Below, one piece after another: positions 50,606 to 61,667 of a stretch of 64,000 nucleotides of DNA. Source of the DNA: Diplosphaera chodatii (lineage: Eukaryota > Chlorophyta > Trebouxiophyceae > Prasiolales > Stichococcaceae); assembly GCA_032358165.1 (NCBI GenBank), contig JAALGY010000030.1:310001-374000 (forward strand). The letters run 5' to 3'. Every line of letters begins with the position of its first letter. The stretch's first letter is position 1. Below the pieces are notes generated by a model. The model was not told where the DNA came from, did not search any database, and saw only the letters and a program-made list of their open reading frames with translations. Made by a program: the position numbers and the translations under genes.

Positions 50606-51445
50606 CTGCCGCTGGCAGTCGGTGATGCTGTCGTTGTCAGGCTGTGATCGACCCTCAGCAACCAAGCTCCCAGTACCGCCTTATAGTCAGAACACGACGG
50701 CGAAGCCGCAGTCCATTGCAATGCCTTCAATTTTGATGCCCCGAAACCGAATTTATGACGTCATGGATGTTGGATCTGTCAGACAGGCTGCAGACTGACA
50801 TTCGACGTCAGTGCCCTAGCCGGGCTACCCGAATGTGGCGGCGTCCTGCTATTGTGACGATGATCGCTGCACAAGTGGTCTGTCAGCAGCTGCGGATGAT
50901 CAGAGCTTGTCGCGGCCGTCACATCGTGTGATCAGAGGCCTGCTAGCTCACGAACGCGTAGAGTACATCGACACCCAAAAGCGAATAAACCTTGACAGTG
51001 GGTGTCCTCTGGCTGCCACTCTTGCAAGCAAATCGTTGCGCGACGACAATAGGGTCACTATTCAGCCTTGCCAACTCTTCGATCGTGTCAGCAGCTAGGA
51101 GGCAAGCTGGCGGTGCCCAGGTGTACTCCCAATCTGTTGTTTGCGCCATAGCATCCCTGTAGTACGCCCGATTGGGCGTCGAAGACCGCAGGGCGCCGCT
51201 GCGGCGGCCGCAACGTTGGAAAGGCTCCAAGTGCGTCCACCTCAAGGGCTCAGCACTCTGCAGTGTGAACCCAACTGCGTCTGCACCTGGATAGACGGAC
51301 GTGCGTGGTGTGCTGGGGGTCTGACCCGGCCCCGTTGCAATGGTGTCATGCAGCCTGCATTGATATGTCTGGTCCTCAGTCCACCTCATTGCATTACGTC
51401 GCAGGGCGGTGGCACATGCCCTGACACGGTGTCAGGGCTGGGGCC
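50606..51445. other. Intergenic region between RMP1-like and DUF3431 genes
   Basis: About 840 bases without a supported gene. A 148-codon minus-strand frame (50943-51389) has no recognisable similarity and no splice partners, so I leave it out. Confidence 0.45.
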
Positions 51446-54284
51446 ATGGCCGTCGTGTTGCTGGCGGGGTCCAGAAGCGCCATCGGCCTGCTCGTCACGG
51501 CGTGCGTGCTGCTGATGCTTCAGCTGAGCCCGTCAGGTGGGCCTGCTGGTGGCTCTGCCGCGTGCAGGCGCCCGCGTGCAAAGTACGAGCATTGCTCAGG
51601 GCATATGCCGCTGCGTGCCGATGCACCTGCACCAGCGTGGGCAGGCACCACATGCAGGTCAGCACGGCTCGCCTACAGCTGGCTTCCTGAGCAGATGAAC
51701 ACCTTCCGACCATCGCAGGCTTCTTTCGCGTCTGCGATCAGTCGCGTGTGCTGGCTGCTCCGCTTGCGTCCCAGCCAGATCGCTCCGGGCAGGCCGGGAG
51801 GCGCCTGGTCGAGGCGGACGAGCCGACCGGCGTCGCACGCATGATCGTGGCGGCAGTGCAGGACCCAGGCGAGCAGCGCTGCGGCTGACCTGCGCCCTGC
51901 ATTGGGCGGCACATGGTGCCAGCCTGCGACGAACACGCTAGACAGCCTCGTGTGAGACATGTAAGGGCAGACCGCTCACATGCTGTGCTGACGGACTGCA
52001 GATGAGGCCGCCTGGGTCCAGGAGAAGCTCGGCGACGTTGCCTCCGTTCGGGTGTACCAGGTGGTGAAGGATGCTGAGCGGCGGGCAGCCTGCCAGAGTG
52101 CGCCTGTGCCCCTGCCCTGCACCAACCCGGCCAACGTTCTTTCTAGTCCTCCACTGCACTGCTTCCAAGGTCTGCTGACCCTCCTACCTGCCATGCTCCC
52201 GTTAAAGCCAACGCTGTGGCATGTGCGCAGATGCGACGGCGGCAAACAGGACGGACGTCATTGAGGCGCTGTCCTGCTGGCCGCACACGGCCAGCGGCGC
52301 GGGCCGGGAGGCCTCCGTGTACCTGCAGTACATCGTGGACGAGTACGACCGCGGGCTGGCGGACACCACGGTGTTCATCCACGGGCACAGGTGCGTGCTG
52401 TGCGGCACGCGCCCAGGCGCATGGCTGCATGCTGAAATTACCGCGGGACTGGCGAGATGCATGCGCATGCCCCTTCTGAATGTCCAGCCTCGTTTCTCGT
52501 TGAAACATGCTGACTGCGCCTGCTTTGGGGCTTGCAGTAAGGCGTGGCACCGGCCGCCTGTAGATGACTTTGTGGAGGTGCTGCGGCGGTTGAGGTGGGG
52601 CGAGGTCGGGTTTGGCAGCCTGCGGACGTGGGGCATGCTGGGGAACAACTTCTGGTGAGCCTGTTGGCAGGCTGGCATGCCTGGGAGCCGGGCCACTGTG
52701 GTGTTCACATGGGAACAGACGTTGTGCTCAGCATAACCCTGCACCGGCCCATGGACTGCGTGGGTGTCACCCAGCTGTGGTGCCGAAAGTGCTGCTGCAC
52801 TCCCCCTGCTGTTGCACGCTCTCACCGCGGCATCTGCAGTAACTAGACCAAATCGCCGCCTCGGCGTGTGGTATCGCCTCCATCAGCACATATCATGACA
52901 GCTCCTCACAACCTTGTCTTGGGTGCGCAGGGACACTGCTGTGATGGTCGACCCAATCGAACCCGAAAGGTACCAGTAGCCACGACGTCCTGCAAAACCT
53001 GTGTTCCGTTTGCAGCTGTATGGCTGCGTCCCCGAGAATGTGTACGCTTGGGTGCCGGCGCATGCTGATGCATGGAGGAGTGGATGAGACGGAGCGCTGA
53101 CCCTGCCAGCACCTGATGCGCAGGTGTTCGAACATCCTGCGCAATGCGGAGCGGTGGCATGGGTTCTGTCATTACCAGGGGGAGACCGTGCGTGAGTGGC
53201 GCTTCACACTTTGTGCACATGCCACAGGCCATCAATCGTGCTCCGTTAACCTTGTGACTACAGGGCTGTGCGCCCATCGAAGCATGCACATGCTGTACTG
53301 CAATTCATCCGGACACGATTCCGAGGCGATCATGACTCTGTGCTGTGCAGAGAGGACCTGGCAAGACCTAGGTTTGAATGAGACGTTTGGCCGCCTGCCG
53401 CATGAGATCCATGCACCAGGTAGGGCTCAAGTCTTGCACCAGGACGATCTAGGCTGCTCTGCCAGCTGCACGTCCTGCAGGCAACATCACTGAAGGCTAC
53501 ACCAGGAGCTGCGCAGCATCTGCTGTTTGTGGTCCCATCAACATGTTTTACGCTGCTCTACCCTGCGGCACAGGCTGCTGTGCGGAGTTTGTCGCATCCC
53601 GGCAGCGAATCCGAGCGCGACCCAAGCAGTTCTACGTGGACTTGCTGTCCCGCCTGGACGCGCTTGGCCATGACCACCCAGACTCGCCATATGCGCTGGA
53701 GCACTGCTGGCATGCCTTCTTTGTGAGCGCTCCCCAATGCTGGGCATTATCCTGTGTGTCCATGTGAGGCTGCGCAAGGCTTGAGGCTACGGACAGTTGC
53801 TTGGGGTGCTGTGAACATGTGAACAGAATCTGCCTCACTTTCGGCGGCCAACACAGATAGACGACGAGGTCTGTGCAATGCAGGGCGAGCCATGGGTCAG
53901 CTACGGCATCGGCAAGTGCGAGTTGGTCGCCTGCAGGTCCGCACCTCCCAGTGTCTATCTGGCAACTTGGCAACTGATGCTCCGCGCACACAGGTTGTCA
54001 GCTGCACTCGCTCCAAGTCACTTGCTCCTGCGTGTACGCCTGGCCATTACAATGTCACGTGTTGATGCTCGCGCAGTGAGGATGAAGAGAAGGACCCAGA
54101 CCTTAAACCGCCAGCCACCATCAATGACCCCTACTCCTTCCACAAACCACCGCAGCCAACAGAGGTGCATTTCACCTGGAGTCCAGGAAATGTCGGTGCC
54201 GCTCTATTTCACGCTGCTACTCCATGCAGCTCAGATGGCACCACTGTGGATGTCTACTGCGGCACATGCGTAGCCCCGACCTAG
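51446..54284 (+). CDS. DUF3431 protein with N-terminal signal anchor
   Basis: Function unknown; DUF3431 proteins are mostly described from fungi and algae and look like secretory-pathway or glycan-related proteins (inference). The start at 51446 gives a hydrophobic segment (IGLLVTACVLLMLQLS), exon 51446-51536. Later exons join in phase: RMIVAAVQDP (51719-51868), DEAAWVQEKLGDVASVRVYQ (from 52002), GREASVYLQYIVDEYDRGLA and TTVFIHGH (about 52300-52390), SKAWHRPPVDDFVEVLRRLR (about 52540), NNFWDTAVMVDPIEPE (about 52930), ILRNAERWHGFCHYQGETV (about 53127), WQDLGLNETFGRLPHEI (about 53356), CCAEFVASRQRIRARPKQFY (about 53578) and ALEHCWHAFF (about 53694). GRE..YL.YIV..Y, TVF.HGH..WH and CCAxFxxSRxRI are family hallmarks. 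One intron (51869-52001) seems to use a GC donor. An Asp/Glu/Pro-rich tail ends at TAG 54282-54284; the two exons around 53000-53100 are uncertain. Confidence 0.75.
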
Positions 54285-55123
54285 CGCCTCCTGAGCTAGC
54301 TCCCACCAGCAGCGACTTCAACGTCTCCTATGCATTGAGAGGTATGACATCTGGCTTTAAGAGCAAAACGTCATGAAATCTGCCTTGCAGGTGTGCCAAT
54401 GGGATTTTGACGAAAGGACATGGCATTGTCAGCCGATCGAGGGGACATCGAAAACTGACGAGTGATCATTGCTCAGGGAGTGCGGTGTGCGCCACGTGCA
54501 TCTCAGTCACCATCGTCTGATGTCGCCTTGTCGCAGTATTGGTTGCAGGGAACGTTGTTTGTGGTTTCAAACAGGAAGTGCACGAGCATCAGGGCCTTCC
54601 GCAGGCTGCCTGAACCCACATTACAACTCTCAAGTCAGGCACGCCCTGTGAATCCCAGAGATGCATCTCAGATTTCGAGGAGATCCAGCTGCAGGCCAGC
54701 ATGCATTCAGGCAATGTTAAGCCCACTATATCAGTCAGCCGTGCACGTGCCACCACTGCTGGTTGCTTCAAGTGCAGTCCCATCCGAGTGTTGGCTTGCT
54801 ACGCAAATCACAACAGCCAATCGGGGGGCGCCCGAGCTCCGTGCTGCCTTCGGGATGTCTCGCTTGCAAATGTTGTCATGGCGGTCTGATCGCCGGTGGT
54901 GATAGTGATCACCATGCGTTGCTAACAGACTGCTTGCTGCTGATGCACCCGAGAGTTGCGCTGTGTCACGCCGTGCAGCTGACATGCAGGGCATACATGC
55001 AAGGTGAGCTCACCTGCGACCCTATGCAACAGCCAAGTGGTTGAACATCCACTCAGCAGCAGCAGCAGCAGCTTGCTTGGATGGCCTTTGTCAGATAATC
55101 TGATCCAACGCCTATTACGATGC
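54285..55123. other. Unassigned stretch between DUF3431 and the decayed U-box copy
   Basis: Plus-strand frames are open here (for example 54462-54902), but I recognise no family, no convincing start and no phase-consistent exon set. It may be 5' sequence of the following U-box copy or non-coding. Confidence 0.3.
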
Positions 55124-56045
55124 TGCAGGCCTTTCACGGACGCAAACCTGTCTGCGCCGCGGCCGCAGCCACTTGAAGCTGAGACAGAGTACGAGCTGCT
55201 GACCGTCCTGCGACGCAAGTGCGGCGAGGACGCCACACCATACGAGCTGGCGCGCGAGCTGCCAGATGTGCTGCTCGACACCTTCTCGCTGGACATGGCG
55301 CCATCTCAGATGGGGTGGGCATGCGGCTGCTGCATGCAAGGATGGTGAGCAGCTGGCTTCCCGAGCAGCACTGTCCTATCAACAAGCCGAACGCCGGGTG
55401 CAGGGCAGCAGCCAGGGCGAGGAGGAAGGAGCAGCTCCTCATGGTGGCGTACCAGCTGGTGCTCCCGGTGCGCTTTGTCCGCCTGTCTGCAACAGCTGTG
55501 CTGAGGGTCATCCAGCACTTCAAACTGTGCCAGGGCGAGGACAACCAGCGAGTGGTGGCGCCCTGCTGGCGCCTGGCGCGCTGGGCAAGGCCCTGTGCGC
55601 AGCTCTGCTGCGGCCAAAGTTGACCCGATTGTGCCAACTGGGCGCGTGCTCGAACACCAAACGACTTCAAACCCTCGTCAACTGAATTGCATGCAGGTGA
55701 GGGGGGTCCTACATGAATTAAGCATAACGACAGGTGCAATGTTGTAGTACAAATTTGGTATATTAGGGAGGGAATCTCCCAAGGAGGCAATCTCCCAACC
55801 ATTAGGGCTGGGAGATTTGGGAGATTTGGGACATGTGTGAGTTGGGCATTACACCCTGTGCTTGCAGGTGGTCATAGTTAATCCGGTGCTTCGTCCTGCG
55901 GATAGGCAGAGCGGTGAGCGGGCAGCAATCGGAGGGTGGCTGCAGCAGCATGGCACGTCACCGCTAACAGGGCAGCCCGCAGATGTTTGACACCATCATG
56001 CCCAACTTTGCACTGCGAAACTTGCTAGATGCCTTTGCAAGGTAA
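55124..56045 (+). pseudogene. U-box copy B, degenerate
   Basis: An exon-like block near 55130-55305 (EYELLTVLRRKCGEDATPYE) weakly resembles the HELLLATLADANGRSNGTPD block of U-box protein A. After the TTGCAG acceptor, 55868 onwards reads VVIVNPVLRPADRQSGERAA then WLQQHGTSPLTGQPADV and stops at TGA 55988-55990. In another frame the sequence continues FDTIMPNFALRNLLDAFAR to TAA 56043-56045, matching the end of the other copies, so one small indel has cut the domain. Within the U-box, VDP, GQxYER and AAIxAWL positions are altered (VNP, RQSGER, AIGGWL). The preceding CPL(S/T)K exon is not clearly present. I read it as a decayed duplicate; a functional short protein is not excluded. Confidence 0.5.
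55773..55827. repeat. Direct and inverted repeat cluster (hairpin-prone)
   Basis: AATCTCCCAA occurs at 55773-55782 and 55789-55798, and its reverse complement TTGGGAGATT at 55817-55826. GGGAGATTT also occurs twice (55810-55818, 55819-55827). Either left arm can pair with the right arm. It lies about 40 bases before the U-box exon of copy B, probably in an intron. Confidence 0.75.
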
Positions 56046-56316
56046 TAAATGATGTCATGCTTGCTGCTGGTGGGGTCAGTCAAAGATGCCCATACACGAG
56101 TTCATTTACTGACAGCGGGCATCGCCACTACATGTTAACACTACAGTGCAATTGCGACCCGTACTTTGGGTGCCTTCATATGCCTTCATGAGTTGAATCT
56201 CCAGGATCTTCAGATGCAGTTGTGAGCATGTGACATGTCAGCGGCTCTCACCTTTCTCACCTCACCTAAAATCTCAAAGGTATGCTGCTCCTGACGCATT
56301 TGTAACCGGCGGGTTA

Positions 56317-59300
56317 ATGAACGACATCCGCAGCGTCGTGCACCTTGAGGAGCTTGGGGTCTGCACCGCCATGCTTGCCAGCATATGCGCAGCTGGCATG
56401 ACCACTGCCACATCAAGCTGATATCACCGGTGTGTCAGGAGGATACCGAAGCTGCTGACGCGATGCAAAAGCTCTGAGATCTATCAAACCGCGTGAGACC
56501 AAGTGATGCCGCCCCGCCACAAGTGCGCTGGAGCGGGCCCTGCTGCCTCATGCCATCCCTGCACAGCGCCGACATGCGATGATCTGCGCACACGTTGCTG
56601 CCATGCAGTACAGAAATGCACGTCTGACCACGTCCGCACGGTGGCCGAATGCAGGCAAATGCGAACAGCCCGTGGCCAGCATGAGCGTCAGGGTCATGAT
56701 GAAGCAGCACTGCTGGACGTGATCAGCAAGCAGCCCGACGCAGCGCCATGGCAGGCCCTTCTACAGCACCTGATGTCTGAACGCGGGTGGCGACATTCAC
56801 ACCTCTTGGCCACCGATTATATTTGACAGCATGGGCTGCAGGCGCGCCAAGGTTCCCTGCACACGAGGGTGTCTGCTGGGTTGAGACAGATGTTCGACCC
56901 CCTTGCGCAGGGTGACTCTCAGCCCAAACGAGCTCGCAGCGGACGGAGCCATATTCGACCAGCTGTGCGGGCTGCTGAGTGCTGCGGATGCGCGCCTGGC
57001 CGCGGCCGCGGCCTCTGCCATAGCATCCTTCTACACCCTGCAGAAGAGCCGGCTGTACCCACAGCTGGCTCATCACATCGGCTCGGTCGGCGCCGTGCTC
57101 GGCGATGCAGCTGCTGTGGCGGACATGGTCGCCACAGGGCCGCCGTTTGCAGTTGCCCGCCTCACGCTGGTGACGGCGGAAAGCTCGAGGATCCCGGGTG
57201 ACTTCGAGCGAATGAATGTGCTCGCAGCCGCGCTACTGCCTGGTCTGCTGCCGGCCCTGGTCGTGGCCAGCAACTACGACACCAAGAGTGAGCGCTATGC
57301 CTCTGCATCTCAGCCTGCTGCATGGCAGGTCACTTGAGCTAAGCCGCTCTGTGGGACACCGCACAGCTGCACACATTCCCATGTGCAGTTTCCGTGGCCT
57401 TGCACTAAGTCCTGCTCATCGGTGGGCTCTGACAACACTCTCCTGTGTTGCTGCAGCCCCCTGCCGGCCAGCAGCTGCGCTGATCAGCGCAACCTCACAG
57501 ACGCCGTGATCAGCATCCTGACATGCGCTGAGCTGGCGCTGGCAGCGGCGCAGCTGGAGCCGCCTGCGGGCTCGGCTGCAAGCAGACACATGGATAATCC
57601 GCGGCTGCTTGAGCAGGCGTTGCAGCTTGCTGAGGCAGCACAACTGGGCGTGGTCAATGCACTCGACACTGCGGGATGGCCTGTCCACCAGGTATGGCGC
57701 AGCTCGGGTGGTGCCTTCCGCAGCTGACCCGACGGCACTCATACAGTGTGGCACCGTGCCAAGCACAGACTGCATGATCCGCAGAGCTGCATAACGCTGC
57801 AAGCCGGCTTTTCTGCATCCTGCAGGGCCCTGCAAAGCCGTACGGCCTGGCCGCGAAGCTGGCTGAGGCCGTCAGCAAGGGCATGGGCGCGGTGCACGTC
57901 TTGATGCAGCGGCACCTCAGCAATGATGGCACATCGCCGCTTACGGCAGCGCAGACGGATTGGGTGCTCGCCCTTCTCGCATGGGCGCTGCCACTCCTCG
58001 GTGACGGCGTCGCATCCCTGGTACGGCGCACTGTCATGTCTGACGTAGCTGTGGCTCTGCATGATGTGACTGTCACATTTTCTAGCTGCACAGACGCATT
58101 TGCTGCAAATATGGCGGATCCAAATTCGGCCGCACAGCCCCCACAGCTTGACGCAATCCGAAGTGTTGATCAGCAATGCTTGCAGAAAACAGTGCTCAGA
58201 AAGGGCGGTTACAGTGTAACGCCAGTAATACCAAGCATCTGCCACATGCTGTGGCTGTGCACCAGCGATGTGCTTCCTGCCGCCGTCGCCAATGGCTCGC
58301 TCGAAAGCACCATCGCCGTCACCACAGCAGCGCTCAAGGCGCGGAGCGTTCCTCACACTGCTCTCAAGCCCGTGTAGCGGCTGACAGCAGCTGCACCTGC
58401 ACTGTCCGCCCTTGTGGACACGCACAGACGCCCTTGCAGACGTCGTGCAGGTCCTGGAGGCTGGGGCGACGGTGACAGAGCACCCCTCCATCAGCCCCCG
58501 CTCACCGCTGCTCGAGGCTGCCAGGTGCCGCCGCATGCTTGCGTGCTCGGGCCAGTCCACAGCTGCGTGTGGTGCCATCACGGACTTGCCCCGCCGCGCA
58601 CACAAGATGTCGAGACCAGCCTCCGCTGTCTGTGGCGCGACCCCCTAATGGATGCGCTGCAGGGGTCAGGCGGATCAGCACCATCGGCGCAGCTGTCGGT
58701 GCCGAACGAGCTGCTGCAGGGCAGAGTGCTGCCGCTGCTGGACAGGGATGCAGCGGGCTGGGGGCAGCGCCCGAGCCTGGTGGGGCTGCCGTCGGCGTGG
58801 CCGCCGCACGGGTCCGAGCACCACATCGTGAGGTCGGCGCACCAGACTGCACATCACTGCGTTGGCGCGGTTCTGCTCCACACATGAATCGCATGTGCCT
58901 GGTCGACGGGGCCGTGCGGCTCCATTGCTGGCCATACGCATAGCCTACCCCATGACGCAGACTGCCAAGCGTGGCTGAGACATGTTGTGTGTGCAATCTG
59001 TTCTCAGGGAGCTGGATGCGACCGTGCTGCTCGCTGACGAGCTGGCCGCCAGACTGGGTGGTGTCATCCACTATGCAATTTCGTCGCCGCTCGCCACCGA
59101 AGTCCGGCTGCCAAACGGCAGCAGCCTAGCTGGCCTGGCTCCCTTGGTCGAAGCCCGGTGCGCCCAAGCTGCACCTGCTGCCAAACAAAAACCATATACC
59201 CTGGTTTCTGGCAGCTGCACGCTACCACATTCGTATCCTGTGCTTCGTCCGAGGCTGAACTGCATTTGCCCTGAAGTGGCATGAAATCAACCACCCACTT

Positions 59301-61667
59301 CGCTGTGGTCGACGATGCCTGTCATGCTGCCAGGGCACGTGGGTACCTGCACACACCATCTCGTGGTCACATGCAGGATCGTGAAGCCAATCGCATCATA
59401 TATGATCGGGGAATCTGCAACAACCACCCGGCCGCGGAAAATGGACATCAACGACGGCATCGGGTGCGTCAGCCATCAGCTGGCGTGTGCACCATGCTTG
59501 CATCTGCATAGTCGTGTCTTACAGATCATGTTCGTGATTGTCCTGGTCGTGTGTCCGCCTTACATAGAATGTCTTGATGAATGTCAAAGCCATGCGTGCA
59601 GGCTGCCGGGCCAGCCGTACCCTGGGTGCCCGATCGGCGCTGAGCGCGAGGTGGCGGATGCAGTGCTGCAGCTGGGCGAGGCCTGCGCGGCGGCGCTGGC
59701 GACATCAAAGCCGCAGCTGCAGCAGCTCTTGCGGGTGCGCTGCAGTCGCGGCCAGCGGCCTGATATGTGCATGCCGTTTGCACCTGCAGGTCCTGGACAG
59801 TTGGGACTGCACCGCAGCTCGTGTGTGCACAGGCCATAGCGTGGGGTGTTGAGCTACTTCAAGCATGCTATTGTGTAGGGTACATCACAGCATCTCGTCG
59901 TTGACTCACCCTTGCCACTTTCCCTGTGCCATGCGCTGCAGGCTATGCATCACCCGGGCGACACGGCGGTGTTCCTGGAGCAGCTGCCGTGGCACGCGAC
60001 GCAGGCGGGCGCGATCGTGCTGGCGCACCGGATCAAGGAGCTGCAGCAGCTGGGCGCCACGGGGGACGCGGCCTTCGTGGACGCGCTGTGGTCGCGCCTG
60101 CACGCGCTGCTGCGGCCCCAGGCCGAGGGCTGCGGGATGGACTCGGCGGAGGTCCTGCGGGCCGACGCCGTCAACGGCTTCTTCATGTGAGACACCAGAA
60201 AGACACTGCGCCTGGTTCATGCAACATAGGCGGCATACAGAAACTTCTCAGCTGCCTTGCACTGAACAGGCACATCATTGCCCATGTGTCGGTTTGCTGC
60301 ATGTAGTGTGTCAATGCAAGCTGGAATGTGGCCTTGTGTTGCGGTCGCAGGTCAACGCTCGCCACCACAATGCCGGCTGCCGTGGCCAAGCGCGGCGACA
60401 TCGCCCTCGGCCTGCTCGGCCTGCTGGAGCACCTGCTGCAGCGCAAGCAGCTGGTCGAGCACCTGCACCACCCCGAAGGCTGGACGCACGTGTGGCGGGC
60501 GGTGAGCGATGATGAGAAAACTCTCAGTGATCTTGCATTGTATGTCTTGTGAACCACCGCTTCTCATGTACGGCATGTTGCTTACCTCAGCGTGGGCTGC
60601 CGCACCCGACTGATATGCATGCACCGGTGAAAATCTGCCTGCGACCCTCCTGCCCTTGCTGTCATGGACAACTCACGGCGCCGCATCAGCTGCGCTGCAG
60701 TGCGAGCACCAGCTGCGGACAATAGTGGACTGCCAGCTGGCGACAGAACTCGAGCCTGCAATTGTACGCGTGTCAGCGGCGTGCAGCGGGTTGCACATGA
60801 GACTGCAGAGGACACCCCAGAAAGCAGACGTGTTGCAGGCCGGCCTCAGCGGCAGCAGCAGCAGCAGCAGCAAACTCAGGATGTATTGGACAGCGTCACC
60901 GCAGAAGCGGCGGCTGATCGCAAGGCGCAGTTGCTGCTTTAGGTGAGGGCATTGCTTGCAGCCTTTCGTCGCAAACAGGCTACGTTGTTGAGGCACCTCT
61001 CCCCGTCGTCCCGTTGCATCTGCAGAATCTGTGCACGTCAAGTGCAGGAGGAAGATGCTGAGAAGCAGCAGCAAACCGCCAAGGCGACCGGCAAGAAGAA
61101 GCGGAAGCAAGCGAAAGGTTGCTGTAGCCTCCAGTGCTGCAGCAGCTGCTACATCTCCAGCAACACGGCAGCGACAGATGGTGCAGATCTGCGGCACTTC
61201 CACAGCCTGGCGAGAGCACAGCCGCAGGCAGCCGAAGGTCCTGCGCGGCAGAGACGTGCCAGCACAGCTGCAAAACCAGTTGACCCCCACGCCTGGCGGC
61301 TGTGTCCGCTGACCAAGGTGTGCATGCTGCAGCCAAGTGAGGGTAGGATTGTCCAGGCCGATACACTAGGATCGGTCAGGCATCCGCTGGCATAGTGAGA
61401 ATTGCTTGACGAGCACTAGTTCTGCTGTCGCGCTGTAATGTGTATGGCTGAGCGTCAGTGCTATGCAATGCATGTTGCAGGTGGTCATGGTGGACCCGGT
61501 GCTGCTGCCAGCGGATGGCCAGAGCTACGAGCGCGCAGCGCTCGTAGCATGGCTGCAGCAGCACAGCACGCACGTCACCGCTGACAGGGCAGCCTGCAGA
61601 CGTAGAGAGCTTGATGCCCAATCTTGCCTTGCGCAGCCTCCTTGACACCCTTGCAAGGAGGCACTGA
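56317..61667 (+). CDS. Large helical protein ending in a U-box (copy C), boundaries uncertain
   Basis: Plus-strand exon blocks rich in Ala/Leu helices look like an armadillo/HEAT-type protein of no family I recognise: AALLDVISKQPDAAPWQALL (about 56705), LSAADARLAAAAASAIASFY (about 56972), LAEAAQLGVVNALDTAGWPV (about 57628), AQTDWVLALLAWALPLLGDG (about 57950), VLLADELAARLGGVIHYAIS (about 59027), AMHHPGDTAVFLEQLPWHAT (about 59942) and GDIALGLLGLLEHLLQRKQL (about 60390). A Gln-run exon follows (QRQQQQQQQTQ, about 60850), then exon 61048-61317 with EEDAEKQQQTAKATGKKKRK ending WRLCPLTK, and the U-box exon from 61481: VVMVDPVLLPADGQSYERAA then LVAWLQQHS. An extra four bases at about 61568-61574 shift the frame to a stop at 61645; the other frame gives TSPLTGQPADVESLMPNLAL and ends at 61667. 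The start near 56317 is a guess, and the helical part and U-box part could be two genes. Confidence 0.45.
61525..61547 (+). repeat. Perfect hairpin inside the U-box exon of copy C
   Basis: CTACGAGCGC (61525-61534), a three-base loop GCA, then GCGCTCGTAG (61538-61547). It lies in the codons for SYERAALVA. The other two U-box copies do not have it. Confidence 0.85.

Noticed and set aside
50943..51389. 148-codon minus-strand frame between two genes
   Set aside because: No similarity that I recognise, no splice partners and no poly(A) signal behind it; left as intergenic.
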